Assembly: GCA_030407315.1 (NCBI GenBank)
Contig: JALQPE010003163.1
Span: 1 to 21,641, forward strand
Direction: 5' to 3'
DNA from: Asparagopsis taxiformis
Lineage: Eukaryota > Rhodophyta > Florideophyceae > Bonnemaisoniales > Bonnemaisoniaceae
Length of the DNA: 21,641 nucleotides
Each line of letters opens with the position of its first letter. Positions within the stretch are counted from its first letter, which is position 1. This document shows positions 16,892-21,641 of this stretch, one piece after another. A program made the translations under genes and the position numbers. The notes beneath the pieces are model-generated. The model saw only the letters and a list, made by a program, of their open reading frames with translations. It searched no databases and had not been told where the DNA came from.

Positions 16892-17992
16892 TTAATCGAA
16901 TATCGACGGAGATATACCTTGCAGCGAATTGAAAAAACACAGAGCGAATATTTGTACCCGGGTGAATTCAGCGCCGACACTTTCTAGAAAGCTTCGGAAC
17001 GGGCTTGTCCTCACATAAACCCCAGGTACATTTGGCTCACCACAGCCTCTTCCGAAAGATACTAAGCCCATCATAACAGGGGTTGTTGTTCGTGTCATAT
17101 TGGAAGAGTGGCCCACCGCTGTCCCAGACTGTTCCCAGCACGGTGTGGATGAAATAACGAAATGTTAGAAACAGATAATTTGAATGGGTGAGAGTATCAA
17201 GAAATGTCAACTTACCATGAGTCGCAAGAACGAGTAGTATATCCGGCACATAGATGTCTATCCGCGAAAATAAAACCTTGATAGCGCTGATTGCATGCCG
17301 AAGTGGAGAAAATTGGCACATCAACTTGTCGAAGACGTCCCAAATCGTTGATGGTTCTGATTCATGAAAATTGGGTTCCATACCAGTCACTCGAGAAAAA
17401 GCTTCCCGTCTTGGGTTGATTTGGACTAAAGTTAAGCCTCATGAATAGACGAGTGGATGCTGGTGGACGAGTCTCACTGCAGCAATATCATTAGCGCGTA
17501 GTGACGGATCCTCCCTGACGTAGTTTGGATGGTTAAATACAGCGCCCACACGAATTATCACCCTCAGGAAGTCTTAAAGAAGCGGACGAATATCAACTTG
17601 CGTTGTTCCAACCGCTGCTATAGTAGAGAGCGGCAATTCGCAGTGTGCTGCGGACAATACCCATGTAGGAGATATTAGAGTTCCGGTACACCAGGAGAAA
17701 GAATCGGGCTGCAGGTCGACCAATGCAACCATTACTTCACGGAGATTATCGGATTGGATGAAATCACCATTAACAATTCGGGGAGCCTCGATTCGATGGT
17801 GAATGTGCCATTACGCTGCACCGTTCTTAGGTTACTGTCGGGTGGAGTGCGGATCACTGTCCGTGTTACTGGTCTATCGGGAGAAAGAACGACAGGACAT
17901 TCATTTTCCTGTCGGAATGAAGGATGAAGTGTTGCAGCACGCGACGATGCGACAACGACAAGAAGAAAAAACAAGTTGAAAGCAGAAGGCAT
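16892..17992 (-). CDS. Secreted trypsin-like serine protease (S1 family), frame-disrupted
   Basis: The start ATG (17992-17990) opens a signal peptide, MPSAFNLFFLLVVVASSRA. After a short propeptide comes the activation site RIVNG (Ile codon at 17777). The catalytic triad is visible: His in LSAAHC (17645-17643), Asp in ANDIAAVRL (17489-17487), and Ser in DSGGPLF (17120-17118). LCAGYTTRSC precedes the Ser region, and FGRGCGEPNVPGVYVRTS closes the fold. An 87-nt intron, 17215 to 17129, has GTAAGT, a CTAAC branch site and AG. The pieces lie in different frames: changes are needed near 17786, 17555, 17530, 17440, 17400, 17255, 17122 and 17085, almost all one base, many in homopolymers. All motifs survive, so assembly indels are more likely than decay. 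The shift near 17786 could instead be a small intron. It is known as a secreted extracellular protease family; the substrate is unknown. Confidence 0.8.
17129..17215 (-). other. Spliceosomal intron in the serine protease
   Basis: The donor GTAAGT begins at 17215, a CTAAC branch sequence lies at 17168-17164, and the acceptor CAG ends at 17129, 35 bases from the branch. The intron separates the Cys-rich LCAGY region from the catalytic Ser exon, a place where conserved S1 sequence is interrupted. Confidence 0.7.
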
Positions 17993-18056
17993 TTTGAAGA
18001 TGGTGGGCAATGTGGATGTGGAGGTCGTTGGGAACGGTGTTGGATGGGTGTTGGAG

Positions 18057-18064
18057 TTTATAAA
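18057..18064 (-). promoter_or_regulatory. TATA-like box of the serine protease
   Basis: TTTATAAA lies 65-72 bases upstream of the protease ATG at 17992, with a pyrimidine-rich stretch between. The spacing suits a TATA box with a short 5' UTR. Confidence 0.4.
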
Positions 18065-18092
18065 GACTACATCAGTAGTTGGTGGATGCAAG

Positions 18093-18978
18093 GTGTATGA
18101 AGTACTTACTCCAATGGACCATTTTTTGTAACTATCAGGGTCTGGATATTGTGAGGTACGAGAGATTTATGAGAGCAGTCGATACTTGCAATGGCGTCTA
18201 CTCTCTTTTGCTTGTGAAGAAATAAGCAGCGCAATGACTCACTCGTTACCGCAATGATGCTTGTGCGCAAGTAGTGAGGTAGCATTGTTGCAATGTGGGG
18301 ACACCCTCGATGGCAAAATGTATTTTTCCATGTCGACTAATCGACAGGGCTGTGCACTCTATATGTGAGCCATTTAGAGCGGTGGAAAAGATATTCAATG
18401 GTCGTATGAGCTGGCGATAGTGGTGTGCCTCGCATCCAGCACATTGTGAGCATGACTCAAAATGCTCCTATATGAGGATTGTCTGTGCATTTTAATGACA
18501 TTGTTGCATGTATGAAGCTGAAACAAGAATAGCAAGGTAATGGTCCTCAATGCGTTGAGCCTGTCACGTTTTTCTTTCTTTCGCAAGAAAAGATACAGTT
18601 GCAAAATATAGATATTGTAGTTATTTTGTAAACAGATCTCAAATTTACAGGACAATGGCGGCGTATACTGTACCCTTGAGGGTACATCTGTTTTCAGATA
18701 AAAAACAGCAACGCATATATTTTCGTGACGTTGCCTCTGGCGCAATTTCAACAAGAGGACGAGTGCGATGTTATGAGCAGTGGATATCTTACATGCTATG
18801 CCGTGACCTGTATATGCTTAATTCGCTGAAACATAGTCAGAAAACTTTAAAAACTTTTAAAATACCCTGTTTTCAAAAAATAATTCTACTTTTCACCCAT
18901 CTCAAACGCTCGTCATCATCATCTACTGACGAGTTCCCGTTTCGTCCCCCTCGCCCACACATCCGCTCAAGATCGACC
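18093..18978. other. Divergent intergenic region
   Basis: This separates the minus-strand protease from plus-strand COQ8 and so probably holds both promoters. I see no gene; the frames present lack protein-like pattern. A TGACTCA (18235-18241), the Gcn4/AP-1 consensus, occurs once and may be chance. Confidence 0.45.
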
Positions 18979-20627
18979 ATGTCAAATCTTCCAGATCTTC
19001 TCCGCGTAGCGCGCGGTCTTGCGGCCGTCATGCGCGCGCAAACAGAAGAATTGGCCCAAATCCGCGTCTTACATTCCGTACTACTCCGGGCAGTTGTCAT
19101 GCCGCGTACATGTAAACCACCCTCTGATGAAACGCGCCCCAAGCCGCCACCCATCCGCATCTCCGGCCGATACATCCCCCTCTCCCCCACCACCACCGCC
19201 TCCACCACCTCATCCATGTCCGATTCGTCTTCCACAAATGCCCAGTCCGCCCCGAAACCACACTATCAGATGCGTGAGCGTCGCGTGCCAGAATCGCCGA
19301 TATCCGCGTAATGGCCTTCAGCAGTCTCGGGCTCCAACTTGCAGCTGGTGCAGCAGCAGAATCTGCGCGGAGAGCAGTTGGAATTTCCACCCCTTCGACG
19401 TCGCAAGCCGCTAGTGCCTTTCTGTCCGATGCCAATGCTCAGCGTCTTGCGTCCTCACTGTCCCGCATGCGCGGCGCCGCGTTGAAATTGGGCCAAATGC
19501 TATCGATTCAGGACGACAATGTCATCCCGCCCGTTCTCATTCAAGCCTTGGAGCGCGTCAGACAGGGTGCTGATTTCATGCCGGCTGCTCAATTGCATAC
19601 TGTATGCAACGCGAATTTGGACCCGATTGGCGTTCTAGCTCGACCATTGAGCATTTTCAGAACACCTATCGCCGCCGCTAGTATCGGCCAGGTGCATCGT
19701 GCCACCTGCTTGAGGACGGCGTGCAGAAACATGTTGTGATGAAGATTCAATATCCCGGTGTCGCCAGATCGATTACCTCAGATTTGAATAATTTGAAACG
19801 TCTTGTCACGTGGGAAACTTCGTCCCTGATAGCTTCTTTCTCGACGAAGCCTGGCTGCCGCAGAAGAAGAAACTAAAGAGAGAATGCGATTACGAGATTG
19901 AAGCTGCGAATCAAGCAAAGTATCGTCAGCTGATCCAGTCGTCTCCTCTACGTGATCAGTTCTACGTACCATATGTCTACGATAACTCTCAACGAAACAA
20001 GTTCTCACATCGGAATATGTCGCTGGTGTACCAGTAGATCGCATCGCAAACTCATCGCTCCAACTACGCAACTACGTGGCGACCAATTTGCTACGTCTCA
20101 CGCTCGCTGAACTGTTTGTATTTGGTTTTCAGCAAAGCGATCCAAATTTTTCAAACTATCTCTTTGATGAAGCTACCGGACGTATTAATCTCGTAGACTT
20201 TGGTGCGGCACGAGCTTATGATGAAGCCTTTCTTATGAAATATCTGCATTGATCCGTGCCTGTGCCGCTCGTGACCATCAGGCAGTGATTGACCACTCTG
20301 TTTCGCTTGGGTTCCTGACAGGTGAGGAAAGTCGAGAGATGCTAGCCGCGCATGTTAAAGCTTCCTTTGCAGTTGGGGAGCCGTTCCATGAGGATAACGT
20401 TGGTGGTTAAATTTGATAAGAATGACATTCCCGCCCGAGCCGCCAAATTGGGAAAGTATGTTGCAATACCGTTTGACTCCACCGCCGAAAGAAGCATATT
20501 CACTACATCGAAGACTCTCCGGTGCGTTTCTTAGAGCATGCGACTTCGAGCTACTATTGATGCTGCGACATGCTTGATTTTTGGAAACTGGGATATGCTG
20601 CGAGAGCAGGGGAGAGTTTCGGACTAG
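18979..20627 (+). CDS. COQ8: COQ8/ABC1 atypical kinase, frame-disrupted
   Basis: This mitochondrial UbiB-family protein supports coenzyme Q biosynthesis as an atypical kinase/ATPase. The ATG is at 18979 (context GACCATGT). Visible in order: N-terminal helix [18 protein letters not shown]; a Pro/Ser-rich linker; [14 protein letters not shown]; the KxGQ signature [12 protein letters not shown] (Lys at 19485); the Ala-rich loop [11 protein letters not shown]; the Lys in [31 protein letters not shown]; the metal-binding DFGAAR; and [20 protein letters not shown]. These pieces lie in shifting frames, with changes near 19306, 19706, 19809, 19987, 20244, 20405, 20462 and 20549; the final stop is TAG 20625-20627. 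Every family signature is intact and I see no in-frame nonsense once the frame changes are followed, which favours assembly indels over a pseudogene. No intron is evident. Confidence 0.88.
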
Positions 20628-21641
20628 AATTTATTGCCAATGACAATGAGTAACCGCCATTGCATTAGGCGCTGATTGGTGGAGCTGATGGATCACATCG
20701 TTTACTCATTGAGTAGTCCCCACATATTGGCGGATTTGGAAGTTGCCCTTGCACTAGATTGCATTATTGGGCTTGGAGAGTTGTATGGAACCGTTTTTTA
20801 TCGAAAGGAATCCTTCGACTTCCGTACCCACGATCAATGCCAAGTCAACAGCACAAGACATACACCTCGCTATTCCAAACATCATGGGGAACTACTGGCT
20901 AGCGACAGTGCATCTCAAGTCCGCTGTTTGGCAAAGAGTGGCTTTTTCTCGGCTGCTGTAGCATCAAATGAGTGCAAGTTGGTTGTCTCGATACGATTCA
21001 AATAGGTTACACTGTGTTAACTCGTGTGTCCATAGTGAATTTGGAAGCAACATTTTCCATGAGATGATCGCATCCCGAGCTAGTTCGGTAAACTCATGAG
21101 AGCAACTACCCCGTGCGAGTGTCTAAAGTAACACTTGTTGGAACTACCTCCTTGTTATTCACCTCGCGGAATAAATGGCGATTTGGCTGCACGATATATG
21201 GGTTCGATTGCGCGATTCATCTCGCTTATGGATCGCCATGGACATAAGTCACGAATCATCTCGGAAGAGTGTGTTTAATTCGAACCAGACAATTTGTCAT
21301 GACACATAACTTATACAAACTGCGCAAAGTGCTATTCCATTCTGCCAAGGAAGCATAAATGTTCCTGTATCCTTCTACCGTACACCGCAACGTAAAATCA
21401 CTCCGCTCCGTAAAATACCAAATCTACAGACACGGATTTGAAACATCTGAAGCTTCTTAGCTATGGAAGTCTCCCAACTTTAAGCCCTCCACGGAGACTT
21501 TTATCCTCACAATCACGGACACCGTCTGCACATTCAAAACAAAATTCTCAAGTCTTGCTTTGCGTCGGCAGGGGAAACTCGAGACATCATCTAACCGTCT
21601 ATATCGGGAATACTTTCAGACAAATTATTTTAGCTGCTCAC
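20628..21641. other. No gene recognised
   Basis: The frames here are short (up to about 110 codons, for example 20676-21005) and show no family pattern, signal or repeat structure I can name. Given the frame breaks nearby, a real gene could be hidden by indels. Confidence 0.4.

Noticed and set aside
18395..18754. A 119-codon minus-strand frame between the protease and COQ8
   Set aside because: No family pattern; it overlaps the probable promoter region of COQ8 and has AT-driven composition.
1..21641. tRNA, rRNA or CRISPR arrays
   Set aside because: I found no cloverleaf with A and B boxes, no rRNA-like sequence and no regularly spaced direct repeats by eye; a covariance search was not possible.

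Overview
The window is eukaryotic and falls into two parts: a nearly complete, recently inserted Ty3/Gypsy LTR retrotransposon (1-13112) with older fragments of a related element beside it (13990-15006), and a gene-poor host region (15007-21641) with two recognisable genes. The host genes point to a fungus or fungus-like protist. One is a COQ8/ABC1 atypical kinase of coenzyme Q biosynthesis. The other is a secreted trypsin-like protease with a spliceosomal intron (GTAAGT donor, CTAAC branch). The chromodomain on the integrase marks the retroelement as a chromovirus. I cannot name the species.

Retroelement: 5' LTR (1-657), primer-binding site (659-670), gag (757-3158), a canonical -1 frameshift site GGGAAAC followed by a stem-loop (3137-3182), then protease, reverse transcriptase/RNase H, integrase and chromodomain (3137-7684). 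A roughly 1.9 kb untranslated spacer follows (7685-9629). After it comes a long antisense ORF of unknown function (9630-12002, minus strand), a 3' untranslated part with strong hairpins, the polypurine tract and the 3' LTR (12454-13112). The two LTRs differ by about three substitutions and four one-base indels, so the insertion is young. Gag and pol are also broken at four further points (near 1610, 4663, 6189 and 6605), each consistent with one missing base.

The antisense ORF is the most novel part. It is one long uninterrupted frame, lies between pol and the 3' LTR, and has a disordered N-terminus, a predicted globular core, an RG-rich segment, a coiled coil and a basic tail. A 17-bp box that precedes the 3' polypurine tract is repeated just downstream of pol beside a G8 run. 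This suggests the antisense module was captured between two copies of the element's 3' end.

Host part: a truncated LTR and a full LTR plus leader of a diverged sister element face each other in inverted orientation (13990-15006). A degraded unrecognised minus-strand ORF follows (15120-15880), then the protease (16892-17992, minus) and COQ8 (18979-20627, plus), transcribed divergently. Both recognised host genes keep all their diagnostic motifs, but these lie in shifting frames with one-base changes, mostly in homopolymers. That looks more like uncorrected indels in the assembly than ordinary pseudogene decay, and it should be settled before any of these genes is called dead.
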